A DNA stretch of 64,000 nt from Mycolicibacterium bacteremicum (lineage in GTDB: Bacteria > Actinomycetota > Actinomycetes > Mycobacteriales > Mycobacteriaceae), in the NCBI RefSeq assembly GCF_002086115.1, contig NZ_MVHJ01000009.1:62001-126000 (forward strand), given 5' to 3'. Below are positions 26,961-35,875 of this stretch, piece after piece; the first letter of the stretch is position 1; each line of letters begins with the position of its first letter. The translations under genes were made by a program, and so were the position numbers. Below the pieces are notes generated by a model. It was not told where the DNA came from. It worked only from the letters and a program-made list of their open reading frames with translations, and did no database searches.

Positions 26961-27785
26961 ATGGACCTCAACACCGTCGAGGCGGTGCGGGTCCCCGCCC
27001 GCCGCGAAGACGTGTGGCCGTTGGGGCCCGCCGATGCCATCCTGGCCGGCGGCACCTGGCTGTTCTCGGAGCCGCAGCCCGCCGTGTCGCGCCTGGTGGA
27101 CATCACCCAACTGGGCTGGCCCGCGGTCATATTCACCGGGGACGGTATCGAGCTGTCCGCAACCTGCACGCTCGCCGAGCTGAGCGGGTTGTCCGAGAAG
27201 CTGCCGATCACACATCCGGACTGGACCGCCGCACCGCTGTTCGCGCAGTGCTGCACCGCGCTGCTCGCCTCATTCAAGGTATGGGGGACGGCCACCGTCG
27301 GCGGCAACATCTGCCTGTCGTTTCCTGCCGGCTCGGTGATATCGCTGGCCTCCGCGCTCGATGGCACAGTCACGGTGTGGCGTCCCGATGGCACCGACTA
27401 TGACGTCCCGGTCGCCGATTTCGTGACCGGAGACGCTGTCAACGTGCTGCGGCCCGGTGAGCTGCTGCGCTCGGTCCGGTTGCCCGGCGCCGCACTGCGC
27501 TCGCGCACGGCCTATCGCAAGCTTGCCCCGTCCCCGTTGGGCCGCTCCGGCGCCGTGGTGATCGGTCGGCGAGACGTCACGGGACAGTTCGTGTTGTCGG
27601 TCACCGCGACCACCGTGCGCCCATACGTGTTCCGGTTCGCCGGGCCACCCGGTGCCGGCGATCTGCGCGACGCCCTGTCCGGGATCCCCGAGCAGGACAT
27701 CACCCGCGACGCACACGGGGACCCGGACTGGCGGCGGGCGGTGACAGCGGTCCTGGCCGAACAGATACGCGATGAGCTGTCATGA
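26961..27785 (+). CDS. Xanthine dehydrogenase FAD-binding subunit
   Basis: A 274-residue FAD subunit of the molybdenum hydroxylase family (CoxM type). The FAD-binding signatures AILAGGTWLF and ATVGGNICLSFPAG are clear. The open frame extends upstream to 26883, but ATG 26961 has a leaderless -10 (26949-26954) and starts at the expected MDLNTVE. It overlaps the next gene by four bases (ATGA). Together they would oxidise xanthine to urate, feeding HpxO. Xanthine is preferred over other purines by the gene neighbourhood. Confidence 0.9.
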   Translation: MDLNTVEAVRVPARREDVWPLGPADAILAGGTWLFSEPQPAVSRLVDITQLGWPAVIFTGDGIELSATCTLAELSGLSEKLPITHPDWTAAPLFAQCCTALLASFKVWGTATVGGNICLSFPAGSVISLASALDGTVTVWRPDGTDYDVPVADFVTGDAVNVLRPGELLRSVRLPGAALRSRTAYRKLAPSPLGRSGAVVIGRRDVTGQFVLSVTATTVRPYVFRFAGPPGAGDLRDALSGIPEQDITRDAHGDPDWRRAVTAVLAEQIRDELS

Positions 27786-30484
27786 AGCTGACGATCAACG
27801 GCGCCGCCTGTAGCGATGACCCGCGCCCCGGCCAGTGCCTGCGCACCTACCTACGCGAGCACGGGCACTTCGAAGTGAAGAAGGGGTGCGACGCCGGCGA
27901 CTGCGGTGCCTGCTCGGTCCTGGTGGACGGAGATCCGGTGCACTCCTGCATATTTCCGGCCTTCCGCGCCGACGGACATGAGATCACCACCGTCGCGGGG
28001 TTGGGCACGGGCGCCGACCTGCATCCGGTGCAATGGCGTTTTGTCGAGGCCGCGGGTTTCCAGTGCGGGTTCTGCACCGCGGGCATGGTCACCACCGTCT
28101 CGGCTCTGACCCCGGAGCAACTGGCGGATCTGCCTCAGCATCTGAAGGGCAACCTGTGCCGGTGCACCGGTTACCGGGCCATCACCGATGCCATCGCCGG
28201 GGTCACCAACACCGAGAAGTCCGGCGGGGGTGACGTGGGCCGGTCGATCGGTGCCCCCGCCGGTATCCGGGTGGTGACCGGCACCGAGCAGTACACCATG
28301 GACGATGCCCCCACCGGGTTGCTGCACATGGCGGTCCTGCACAGTCCCGTCCCGCACGCCCGTATCCGATCCATCGACACCGCGCCGGCCCGGTGCATCC
28401 CCGGTGTCCGGCTGGTCCTGACCCACGAGGACAGCCCGCCGGCACGCTTCTCGACGGCCCGCCACGAAGTACGCGGTGACGATCCCGATGACACCGCCAT
28501 CCTCGATGACACCGTGCGGTTCATCGGTCAGCGGGTGGCCGCCGTGGTGGCCGACGACCTCGGTACCGCAGAACAGGCCTGCCGGGCGATCATCGTCGAC
28601 TACGAGGTGCTGCCCGCCGTCTTCGACCCGGATGTCGCACGGACACCCGGGGCGCCGTTGCTGCACGCCGACAAGGGCCCGGAGGCACGGATCTGCGATC
28701 CGGCCGGCAACCTGGTCGCCGAACTGCACGGCGAGGTGGGCTCCGTGGCGGCCGGTGTCGAGGCCGCCGTGTCCGGCGGTGGTGCCGTGGTGCGTGGCCG
28801 CTGGCAGACCCAGCGGGTCCAGCATGCGCATCTGGAGACGCACGGCTGCACCGGATGGCGAGACCCGGACGGGCGCCTCGTGATCCGGACCAGCTCGCAG
28901 GTTCCGTTCCTGGTCCGCGACGAGCTGTGCCACCTGTTCGGCCTGACCGCCGAACAGGTGCGGGTGTTCACCCGTCGGGTCGGTGGCGGCTTCGGCGGTA
29001 AGCAGGAGATGCTGACCGAGGATCTGGTGGCATTGGCGGTGCTTCGCCTCGGTGAACCGGTGCGCTACGAGTTCAGTCGGACCGATCAGTTCACGGTGGC
29101 ACCGTGCCGGCACCCGTTCCGGGTTGACGTGACCGTGGCCGCCGATGCCGATGGTGTCCTGACCGCGTTGGCGGTCGACGCGCTCGTCGATGCCGGCGCC
29201 TACGGCAATCACAGCCCCGGTGTGATGTTCCACGGGTGCGGCGAATCCATTGCCGTCTACCGGAGTCCGAACAAGCGGGTGGATGCCCAGGCCGTCTACA
29301 CCAACAATCTGCCGTCCGGTGCCTTCCGCGGGTATGGGCTCGGTCAGGTCATGTTCGCCGTCGAGTCGGCCGTCGACGAACTGGCGGCGCGGCTGGACAT
29401 CGATCCCTTCGAGTTCCGGCGACGCAACGTCATCGTCCCCGGTGATCCGTTCGTCGATTCCCATGTGCTCGACGATGATCTGACCTTCGGCAGTTACGGG
29501 CTGGATCAGTGCCTGGACCTGGCCCAGGCAGCACTGCGTGCCGGCAACGGCCGGACCGCGCCCGCGGGGTGGGCGGTCGGTACGGGGATGGCCATCGCGA
29601 TGATCGCCACCATCCCGCCGCGCGGACACTTCGCCGAGGCCACGGTGACCGTGGATGCCGACGGCAGGTACACCCTCGATGTGGGGACCACCGAGTTCGG
29701 CAACGGCACCACCACGGTGCACACCCAGCTCGCCGCGACCGAACTGAATACGGTGCCCGAGCAGATCGTGGTCCGCCAATCCGACACCACCACAACCGGT
29801 TACGACACCGGCGCGTTCGGGTCGGCGGGAACCGTCGTGGCCGGCCGGGCCACGCTGCTGGCCAGCAGGCAGCTCGGTGCCGCGTTGGTGGCCGCGGCGG
29901 CCGAGCTGACCGGATGCACGCCGGCCGACTGCATGTTGGGCCGCAACGGCGTCCAGTGCGGTGAGCGACTGGTGGATTTCGGGTCGCTGCCGACACCGAT
30001 GAGCCGCACGGCAGCCCATGACGGCACGCCGCGGTCGGTGGCGTTCAACGTGCAGGCGTTCCGGGTGGCCGTCGACACCGAGACCGGTGCGGTCGAGATC
30101 CTGCAGTCGGTCCAGGCCGCCGACGCCGGGGCGGTGATGAACCCGCAGCAGTGCCGCGGTCAGGTCGAAGGTGGTGTGGCGCAGGCGATCGGCTCGGCCC
30201 TGTTCGAGGAGATCCAGATCGGCCCGGACGGTGCGGTCACCACCACCACGCTGCGCAACTACCACATTCCGCAGTTGGCGGACGTTCCGGTGACCGAGGT
30301 GTACTTCGCCGACACCTATGACGAGCTGGGGCCGCTGGGCGCCAAGTCGATGAGTGAATCCCCGTACAACCCGGTCGCGCCGGCACTGGCCAACGCGATC
30401 GCCGACGCATGCGGCGCGCGCATGCGTCGGCTACCGATGACACCGGCGCGGATCTGGCGCGAACTGCGCTCCGCGGACGGCTAG
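27782..30484 (+). CDS. Xanthine dehydrogenase: fused [2Fe-2S] and molybdopterin subunits
   Basis: A 900-residue protein. Residues 1-140 hold both ferredoxin-like clusters: the first set GCDAGDCGACSVL and the second CGFCTAGM with NLCRCTGYR. From about residue 155 it is a molybdopterin-binding large subunit (VTGTEQYTMDDAPTG, RVGGGFGGKQEM, and near the end GAKSMSESPYNP, with the likely catalytic Glu). In most bacteria these are two proteins, so the fusion is a variation. With the FAD subunit it makes a complete NAD- or oxygen-linked xanthine dehydrogenase. Its TAG shares the CTAG sequence with the converging fadA6 stop. Confidence 0.92.
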   Translation: MKLTINGAACSDDPRPGQCLRTYLREHGHFEVKKGCDAGDCGACSVLVDGDPVHSCIFPAFRADGHEITTVAGLGTGADLHPVQWRFVEAAGFQCGFCTAGMVTTVSALTPEQLADLPQHLKGNLCRCTGYRAITDAIAGVTNTEKSGGGDVGRSIGAPAGIRVVTGTEQYTMDDAPTGLLHMAVLHSPVPHARIRSIDTAPARCIPGVRLVLTHEDSPPARFSTARHEVRGDDPDDTAILDDTVRFIGQRVAAVVADDLGTAEQACRAIIVDYEVLPAVFDPDVARTPGAPLLHADKGPEARICDPAGNLVAELHGEVGSVAAGVEAAVSGGGAVVRGRWQTQRVQHAHLETHGCTGWRDPDGRLVIRTSSQVPFLVRDELCHLFGLTAEQVRVFTRRVGGGFGGKQEMLTEDLVALAVLRLGEPVRYEFSRTDQFTVAPCRHPFRVDVTVAADADGVLTALAVDALVDAGAYGNHSPGVMFHGCGESIAVYRSPNKRVDAQAVYTNNLPSGAFRGYGLGQVMFAVESAVDELAARLDIDPFEFRRRNVIVPGDPFVDSHVLDDDLTFGSYGLDQCLDLAQAALRAGNGRTAPAGWAVGTGMAIAMIATIPPRGHFAEATVTVDADGRYTLDVGTTEFGNGTTTVHTQLAATELNTVPEQIVVRQSDTTTTGYDTGAFGSAGTVVAGRATLLASRQLGAALVAAAAELTGCTPADCMLGRNGVQCGERLVDFGSLPTPMSRTAAHDGTPRSVAFNVQAFRVAVDTETGAVEILQSVQAADAGAVMNPQQCRGQVEGGVAQAIGSALFEEIQIGPDGAVTTTTLRNYHIPQLADVPVTEVYFADTYDELGPLGAKSMSESPYNPVAPALANAIADACGARMRRLPMTPARIWRELRSADG

Positions 30485-31629
30485 AGCCGTTCGATGATGG
30501 TGACGTTGGCCGTGCCGCCGCCCTCACACATGGTCTGCAGGCCGTAGCGTCCGCCGGTGCGCTCCAGGGTGTTCAGCATCGTGGCGAACAGCTTGGCACC
30601 GGTCGCACCGAGGGGGTGCCCCAGCGCGATCGCGCCACCGCTGGGATTGACTTTGGCCGGATCGGCGCCGGTCTCCTTGAGCCAGGCCTGCACCACCGGC
30701 GCGAACGCCTCGTTGATCTCGACGGTGTCGATGTCCTCGATGGACAGCCCGGTCTTCTCCAGCGCGTAGTGGGTGGCCGGGATCGGGCCGGTCAGCATGT
30801 ACACCGGGTCGGCGCCGCGTGCGCTGATGTGGTGGATGCGGGCGCGCGGCGTGAGGCCATGGGCCTTGACCGCGTCTTCGGAGGCCAGCAGCACCGCGCT
30901 GGCGCCGTCGGAGATCTGACTGGCCATCGCGGCTGTCAGGCGGCCACCGTCGACGAGGGTCTTGAGACCGGCCATCTTCTCCAGCGTGGTCTCGCGCGGC
31001 CCCTCGTCGGTGACGAAGCCGTCCACCGGGATGATCTCGTTCTCGAAATAGCCTGCGCGAATGGCCTCCTGGGCGCGCTGATGACTGGTCAGCGCATACT
31101 GCTCCATGTCCTCACGCGAAAGGTTCCACTTCTCGGCGATCATCTCGGAGCCACGGAACTGCGAGATCTCCTGATCGCCGTAGCGGTGCAGCCAGCCCTT
31201 GGACTCGTTGGTCGGCGACGTGTGGCCGAACTCCTTGCCGACGATCATCGCGGAGCTGATCGGGATCTGGCTCATGTTCTGCATACCGCCGGCCACGATG
31301 AGGTCGGCCGTGCCGGACAGGATGGCCTGCGCGCCGAAGGAGATCGCCTGCTGGCTGGATCCGCACTGCCGGTCGACGGTCACCCCGGGGACCTCCTCGG
31401 GGAATCCTGCTGCCAGCCAGGACAATCGGGCGATGTTGCCGGCCTGTCCACCGACGGCGTCCACGCAGCCGGCAATGACGTCGTCGACCGCGCCCGGGTC
31501 GACGTCGTTGCGGTCGAACAGTCCGCGCCACGCGGCGGCGCCGAGGTCGACGGGGTGCACGCCCGCCAGTGACCCGTTGCGCTTGCCGACCGCGGTGCGG
31601 ACGGCATCGATGACGTACGCCTCAGCCAT
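30481..31629 (-). CDS. fadA6: FadA6, thiolase of C/D ring degradation
   Basis: A 382-residue thiolase. Catalytic Cys89 (DRQCGSSQQ), His338 (ALGHPLG) and Cys368 (MCEGG) are intact. FadA6 cleaves the beta-keto intermediate of the HIP-CoA pathway, releasing acetyl-CoA. It lies downstream of kstR2 as in Rv3556c-Rv3557c. Twenty-one bases separate it from the kstR2 stop, consistent with a shared transcript. Confidence 0.94.
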   Translation of the reverse strand: MAEAYVIDAVRTAVGKRNGSLAGVHPVDLGAAAWRGLFDRNDVDPGAVDDVIAGCVDAVGGQAGNIARLSWLAAGFPEEVPGVTVDRQCGSSQQAISFGAQAILSGTADLIVAGGMQNMSQIPISSAMIVGKEFGHTSPTNESKGWLHRYGDQEISQFRGSEMIAEKWNLSREDMEQYALTSHQRAQEAIRAGYFENEIIPVDGFVTDEGPRETTLEKMAGLKTLVDGGRLTAAMASQISDGASAVLLASEDAVKAHGLTPRARIHHISARGADPVYMLTGPIPATHYALEKTGLSIEDIDTVEINEAFAPVVQAWLKETGADPAKVNPSGGAIALGHPLGATGAKLFATMLNTLERTGGRYGLQTMCEGGGTANVTIIERL

Positions 31630-31650
31630 GAGGGGACTCCATTCGTTCGG

Positions 31651-32241
31651 TTACTCAGGTGTTGTGGTGATGCCACCGAGAACGATGGCCAGGTACTGGC
31701 GGCCGACTTCCTCGGCCGTGAGCGGTCCGCCGGGCTGATACCAGCGCACCGAAACCCAGGTGGTGTCCCGGATGAAGCGGTAGACCAGATCGACGTCCAG
31801 ATCGGGGCGGAACGAGCCGTCGGCGACACCCTCGTGCAGCAGGTCGACCCACATCTTGCGCTGCTCGCGGTTACGGTCGTCGACGAAGCCGAACTGATCC
31901 AGCGCGCTCAGTCGCTTGGCCTCGTCCTGGTAGATGACCACCTGCGCGTGCCGGTGCTCGATGGCCTCGAACGAGGTCAGGAACAGGCCCGTGAGCCGGT
32001 CCAGCGGTGTCGATTCGGAGGACAGGATCTGCTGGTACCGCTCGAAGAGCCAGTCCAGGAAGTCCCGCAGGACCTCCTCGACCATCTGCTCCTTGGATTT
32101 GAAATGGTGATACAGGCTGCCGGACAGGATGCCCGCCGAGTCGGCGATATCGCGGACGGTGGTCGCCTTGAGGCCGCGCTCGGCGAACATCGTCGCGGCG
32201 AGCTGGAGGAGCTCGTCGCGGCGGGTGGCCGGCTGCGTCAT
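31651..32241 (-). CDS. kstR2: KstR2, TetR-family repressor of the HIP catabolic regulon
   Basis: A 196-residue TetR regulator (200 in M. tuberculosis). The HTH is residues 25-47 (TTVRDIADSAGILSGSLYHH). KstR2 dissociates from DNA when it binds HIP-CoA. The open frame continues upstream, but ATG 32241 lies six bases behind a -10-like TACGCT, the same promoter arrangement as the SDR operon, and next to its own operator at 32257-32270. It therefore autoregulates. Confidence 0.95.
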   Translation of the reverse strand: MTQPATRRDELLQLAATMFAERGLKATTVRDIADSAGILSGSLYHHFKSKEQMVEEVLRDFLDWLFERYQQILSSESTPLDRLTGLFLTSFEAIEHRHAQVVIYQDEAKRLSALDQFGFVDDRNREQRKMWVDLLHEGVADGSFRPDLDVDLVYRFIRDTTWVSVRWYQPGGPLTAEEVGRQYLAIVLGGITTTPE

Positions 32242-32256
32242 TGGCACAGCGTACCA

Positions 32257-32270
32257 ACCAAGCACTTGCT
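32257..32270. promoter_or_regulatory. KstR2 operator upstream of kstR2
   Basis: ACCAAGCACTTGCT fits ANCAAGNNCTTGNT. On the minus strand it is followed by TACGCT (complement of 32248-32253) and, six bases later, the kstR2 ATG. The box overlaps the -35/-10 spacer, consistent with repression by blocking RNA polymerase. Confidence 0.9.
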
Positions 32271-32309
32271 AGGTCGAACGGACTCGGCCGGTAGCTGCCG
32301 AGGTGTCGC

Positions 32310-33098
32310 TCAGGCCCGCTGACTGGACACCGAGATGACCTCGCCGGTCAGGTAGCTGGAGTAGTCACTGGCCAGAAACGCGATGGTGGTGGCGATCTCC
32401 CACGGTTCGGCGGCCCGACCGAATGCCTCATCCCCGGCGAGGCGGTCGAGCAGTTCGGCCGACGACGTCTTCTCCAGGAACTTGTGCCGCGCGATACTCG
32501 GTGACACCGCATTGATGCGCACTCCGTATTCGACGGCTTCGATTGCGCTGCAACGGGTCAGCGCCATCACACCGGCCTTGGCGGCGGCATAGTGCGACTG
32601 CGAATGCTGCGCACGCCAACCCAGCACACTGGCGTTGTTGACGATCACGCCGCCGTGGTCGACGTCGCGGAAGTAGCGCAGCGCGGCCCGGGTGGCGCGC
32701 ATGACCGAGGTCAGCGTGACGTTGACGACGCGGTCCCACTCGTCGTCGGTCATGTCGATGACCGGGGTCTGCCCACCGAGGCCGGCGTTGTTGACCAGCA
32801 CATCGAGCCGGCCGGCCTGCTGCACGGTCTCGGTGATCAGGTTGTCGACGGCCGCGGTCGAGGTGACATCACAGACCACCGCGTCGACCTTGCCCAGTCC
32901 CAGCGCGGCCAGGTCTTCCCGGGTCTCGTTCAGCCGCCGTTCGTGGAAGTCCGAGACCACCACATCGGCGCCCTCCAGCAGCGCCCGGCGCGCGGTGGTC
33001 GAACCGATCCCGGTGCCCGCGGCCGCGGTGACCAGAACCACCTTCCCCTGCAGGAGTCCGTGTCCGGAAATCTCTTCGGGTACCTCTGACAGGCTCAT
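32310..33098 (-). CDS. ipdF: IpdF, short-chain dehydrogenase of HIP-CoA degradation
   Basis: A 262-residue SDR, orthologue of Rv3559c. It oxidises the hydroxyl CoA intermediate of the propionate side chain before FadA6. VTAAAGTGIGSTTARR (cofactor), NNAGLGGQTP and NNASVLGWRAQHSQSHYAAAK (catalytic Ser...Tyr-x3-Lys) are present. Its ATG shares one base with the fadE30 TGA, so the two are translated together from the promoter upstream of fadE30. It ends close to kstR2, which runs the same way from its own promoter. Confidence 0.94.
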   Translation of the reverse strand: MSLSEVPEEISGHGLLQGKVVLVTAAAGTGIGSTTARRALLEGADVVVSDFHERRLNETREDLAALGLGKVDAVVCDVTSTAAVDNLITETVQQAGRLDVLVNNAGLGGQTPVIDMTDDEWDRVVNVTLTSVMRATRAALRYFRDVDHGGVIVNNASVLGWRAQHSQSHYAAAKAGVMALTRCSAIEAVEYGVRINAVSPSIARHKFLEKTSSAELLDRLAGDEAFGRAAEPWEIATTIAFLASDYSSYLTGEVISVSSQRA

Positions 33099-34279
33099 CA
33101 GCCCTTGGCCTCTCGGGGTAGGCCGAGCACGCGCTCGGCGATGATGTTGCGCTGGATCTCGTTGGACCCGCCGTAGATGGTGTCCGAGCGGGAGAAGAGG
33201 TAGAGCCGCTGCCACTCGTCGAACTCTTTGTCGTCCAGCGTCAGTCCGGCGGTGCCCTGCACGTCCATGGCGATCTCGCCGAGCTCGCGATGCCAGTTGG
33301 CCCACAACAACTTCGACACGTTATCTTGGCCGGGCTGCTCGACGTCCATGGTCGCCAACGAGTAGGACCGCATCGCCTTCAGACCGGTCCAGGACCGGGT
33401 CAGCCGCTCCCGGATCAGCGGATCGTCGGCGGCGCCGGTGCGCTTGGCCAGCTCGACCAGGTTGGAATGCTCACGGGCATAGCGGATCTGCTGGCCCAGC
33501 GTCGACACACCACGCTCGAAGGTCAGCAGACCCATGGCCACCCGCCAGCCGTCACCGGGCTCCCCGACGACCAGCGCGGCCTCGGTGCGGGCATCGTCGA
33601 AGAACACCTCGTTGAACTCGGAGTCGCCGGTGAGCTGGATGATCGGCCGGATCTGCACCCCCGGCTGATCGAGCGGCACCAGCAAAAACGACAGCCCGGC
33701 GTGCCGCTTGGACCCCTTCTCGCTGCGCGCCACCACGAAGCACCACTGCGCCCAGTGCGCCAGCGAGGTCCATACCTTCTGCCCGTTGATCACCCAGTGT
33801 TGATCCCCCGTTGCTGCGCTCGCCCCGTCACCGCCCCCCACAAGCTGGGCGGTGGTCGACACGTTGGCCAGATCGCTGCCGGCGTTGGGCTCGGAGTAAC
33901 CCTGACTCCACAGCTCGGTGACATCGCGGATACCCGGCAGGAAGCGCTGCTGCTGCTCGGGTGTGCCATAGGCGATGAGCGTCGGGCCGAGCAGTTCCTC
34001 ACCGAGGTGGTTGACCTTGTCCGGTGCGTTGGCCTTGGCGTACTCCTCGTAGAAGGCCACCCGGTGCGCGACCGTCAGTCCGCGCCCACCGTGCTCCTCG
34101 GGCCAGCCCAGGCAGGTCAGTCCCGCCGCCGCCAGGTGCTGGTTCCACGCGCGACGTTCCTCGAAGGCCTCGTGCTCACGTCCGGGACCACCGAGGCCCT
34201 TGAGCGCTGCATATTCACCGACGAGGTTGTCGGCGAGCCACTGCCGGACCTCGGCCCGGAACTCCTCGACCGCAATCAC
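33098..34279 (-). CDS. fadE30: FadE30, acyl-CoA dehydrogenase for HIP-CoA
   Basis: A 393-residue acyl-CoA dehydrogenase that begins beta-oxidation of HIP-CoA. Family motifs: YSEPNAGSDLANV, WVINGQKVWTS and the C-terminal YGGSNEIQRNIIAERVLGLP. GTG 34279 is the start: a -10-like TAGCCT lies six bases before it on this strand, next to the KstR2 box shared with fadD3. Residues 148-160 (GGGDGASAATGDQ) are a Gly/Ala-rich insertion just before the conserved HWVINGQ, at a point where homologues are shorter; its DNA resembles a small dispersed repeat (see 33807-33825). Confidence 0.93.
   Translation of the reverse strand: MIAVEEFRAEVRQWLADNLVGEYAALKGLGGPGREHEAFEERRAWNQHLAAAGLTCLGWPEEHGGRGLTVAHRVAFYEEYAKANAPDKVNHLGEELLGPTLIAYGTPEQQQRFLPGIRDVTELWSQGYSEPNAGSDLANVSTTAQLVGGGDGASAATGDQHWVINGQKVWTSLAHWAQWCFVVARSEKGSKRHAGLSFLLVPLDQPGVQIRPIIQLTGDSEFNEVFFDDARTEAALVVGEPGDGWRVAMGLLTFERGVSTLGQQIRYAREHSNLVELAKRTGAADDPLIRERLTRSWTGLKAMRSYSLATMDVEQPGQDNVSKLLWANWHRELGEIAMDVQGTAGLTLDDKEFDEWQRLYLFSRSDTIYGGSNEIQRNIIAERVLGLPREAKG
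33807..33825 (-). repeat. Dispersed-repeat-like 19-mer inside fadE30
   Basis: Read on the minus strand, these 19 bases differ at only two positions from the GGGCGAGCGAAGCGACGGG core found twice between 57098 and 57148. In fadE30 it is in frame and encodes part of the Gly/Ala insertion at residues 148-160. It may be a captured intergenic repeat. Confidence 0.5.
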
Positions 34280-34295
34280 CCTTGTAGGCTAACCT

Positions 34296-34309
34296 ACCAA
34301 GCACTTGCT
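34296..34309. promoter_or_regulatory. KstR2 operator between fadE30 and fadD3
   Basis: ACCAAGCACTTGCT is the same 14-mer as at the kstR2 promoter. It lies in the 47-base gap between divergent start codons 34279 and 34327, so one operator controls both transcripts. Confidence 0.9.
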
Positions 34310-34326
34310 TTGTTAGAGGAGCATCA

Positions 34327-35874
34327 ATGACGAGCGACCCGCACACCGTCCCGGCGGTGCTGGACCGGATTGCCGTGCAGTTTTCCGATCATGACGCGCT
34401 GGTGACGGGTCCGGTTGCCGGCGGCGCGTCGAAGCGGCTCACCTACGGGCAGCTGCGCGAGGAGGTCCGGCGCACCGCCGCGGCGATGATCGAGCACGGC
34501 GTGCAGGCGGGCGACCGCGTCGCGATCTGGTCGCCGAACACCTGGCACTGGGTCGTCGCCGCGCTGGCGACCCACTACGCCGGCGCCATCATGGTCCCGT
34601 TGAACACCCGCTACACCGCCAGCGAGGCCGCCGACATCCTGGCCCGCACCCAGGCGCCGCTGTTGATCGCCGCGGGCGAATTCCTCGGCGCCGACCGCAC
34701 CGCCCAGCTCGATCGCGACGCACTGCCGGCCCTGCGGCACATCGTGCGCGTGCCGATCGACAAGGACGACGGCACCTGGGACGAATTCGTCGCGCGCGGT
34801 GTCGACCTGGATGCCGTCGACGCCCGCGCCGCCGCAGTCTGCCCCGACGACGTATCGGACATCCTGTTCACCTCCGGCACCACCGGCCGCAGCAAGGGTG
34901 TGCGGTGCGCGCATCGGCAGTCACTGGATGCCTCGGCCGCCTGGGCCGCGTGCGGACAGCTCACCAGTGCCGACCGCTACCTGTGCATCAACCCGTTCTT
35001 CCACAATTTCGGATACAAGGCAGGCATTCTCGCGTGCCTGCAGACCGGAGCCACGCTGTACCCGCTGCTCACGTTCGACCCCGAGCAGGCGATGCAGGCC
35101 GTCGCGGAGCACCGAATCACCGTGCTGCCCGGCCCGCCGACGATCTACCAGACGCTGCTGGATCATCCCCGCCGCGCCGAATACGACCTGTCCTCACTGC
35201 GGTTCGCGGTGACCGGGGCTGCCGTCGTGCCGGTCGTGTTGATCGAGCGGATGCAGTCCGAACTCGACATCGACATCGTGCTGACCGCATACGGATTGAC
35301 CGAGGCCGCCGGCTTCGGCACCATGTGCCGCGCCGATGACAGTGCCGTCACGGTGGCCACCACCTGCGGCAGACCCATCGCCGACTTCGAGTTGCGCCTC
35401 GACGAATCCGGCGAGGTGCTGCTGCGTGGACCCAATGTGATGCTCGGCTACCTCGACGACCCGGAAGCCACCGCGGCCGCCATCGACGAGGGCGGATGGC
35501 TACACACCGGCGATATCGGAAAGCTGGACGAGGCAGGCAATCTCACCATCACCGACCGCCTCAAGGACATGTACATCTGCGGCGGCTTCAACGTCTACCC
35601 CGCGGAGATCGAACAGGTGCTTGCCCGGTTGGACGGGGTGTCCGAGTCCGCCGTGATCGGGGTACCCGACGAGCGCCTCGGCGAGGTCGGCAAGGCCTTC
35701 GTGGTGGCCAAACCCGGCGCCGATCTCGACGAGGCGGCCGTCATCGCCCACACCCGAGCCCATCTGGCGAACTTCAAGGTGCCCCGTTCGGTGGTCTTCC
35801 TCGATGTGCTGCCACGTAACCCTGGAGGCAAAGTGGTCAAACCGACATTGCGTGAGATCGACGGGAGGGGCTGA
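34327..35874 (+). CDS. fadD3: FadD3, HIP-CoA synthetase
   Basis: A 515-residue acyl-CoA synthetase (503 in M. tuberculosis). FadD3 activates HIP (the indane propionic acid left after A/B ring removal) to the CoA thioester that is the inducer of KstR2. AMP-binding motif ILFTSGTTGRSKGV, the YGLTEAAGFG motif and the C-terminal PRNPGGKVVKP catalytic lysine are intact. AGAGGAGC precedes ATG 34327. First gene of the fadD3-fadE31-fadE32-fadE33 operon under the KstR2 box at 34296. Confidence 0.95.
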   Translation: MTSDPHTVPAVLDRIAVQFSDHDALVTGPVAGGASKRLTYGQLREEVRRTAAAMIEHGVQAGDRVAIWSPNTWHWVVAALATHYAGAIMVPLNTRYTASEAADILARTQAPLLIAAGEFLGADRTAQLDRDALPALRHIVRVPIDKDDGTWDEFVARGVDLDAVDARAAAVCPDDVSDILFTSGTTGRSKGVRCAHRQSLDASAAWAACGQLTSADRYLCINPFFHNFGYKAGILACLQTGATLYPLLTFDPEQAMQAVAEHRITVLPGPPTIYQTLLDHPRRAEYDLSSLRFAVTGAAVVPVVLIERMQSELDIDIVLTAYGLTEAAGFGTMCRADDSAVTVATTCGRPIADFELRLDESGEVLLRGPNVMLGYLDDPEATAAAIDEGGWLHTGDIGKLDEAGNLTITDRLKDMYICGGFNVYPAEIEQVLARLDGVSESAVIGVPDERLGEVGKAFVVAKPGADLDEAAVIAHTRAHLANFKVPRSVVFLDVLPRNPGGKVVKPTLREIDGRG

Positions 35875-35875
35875 G

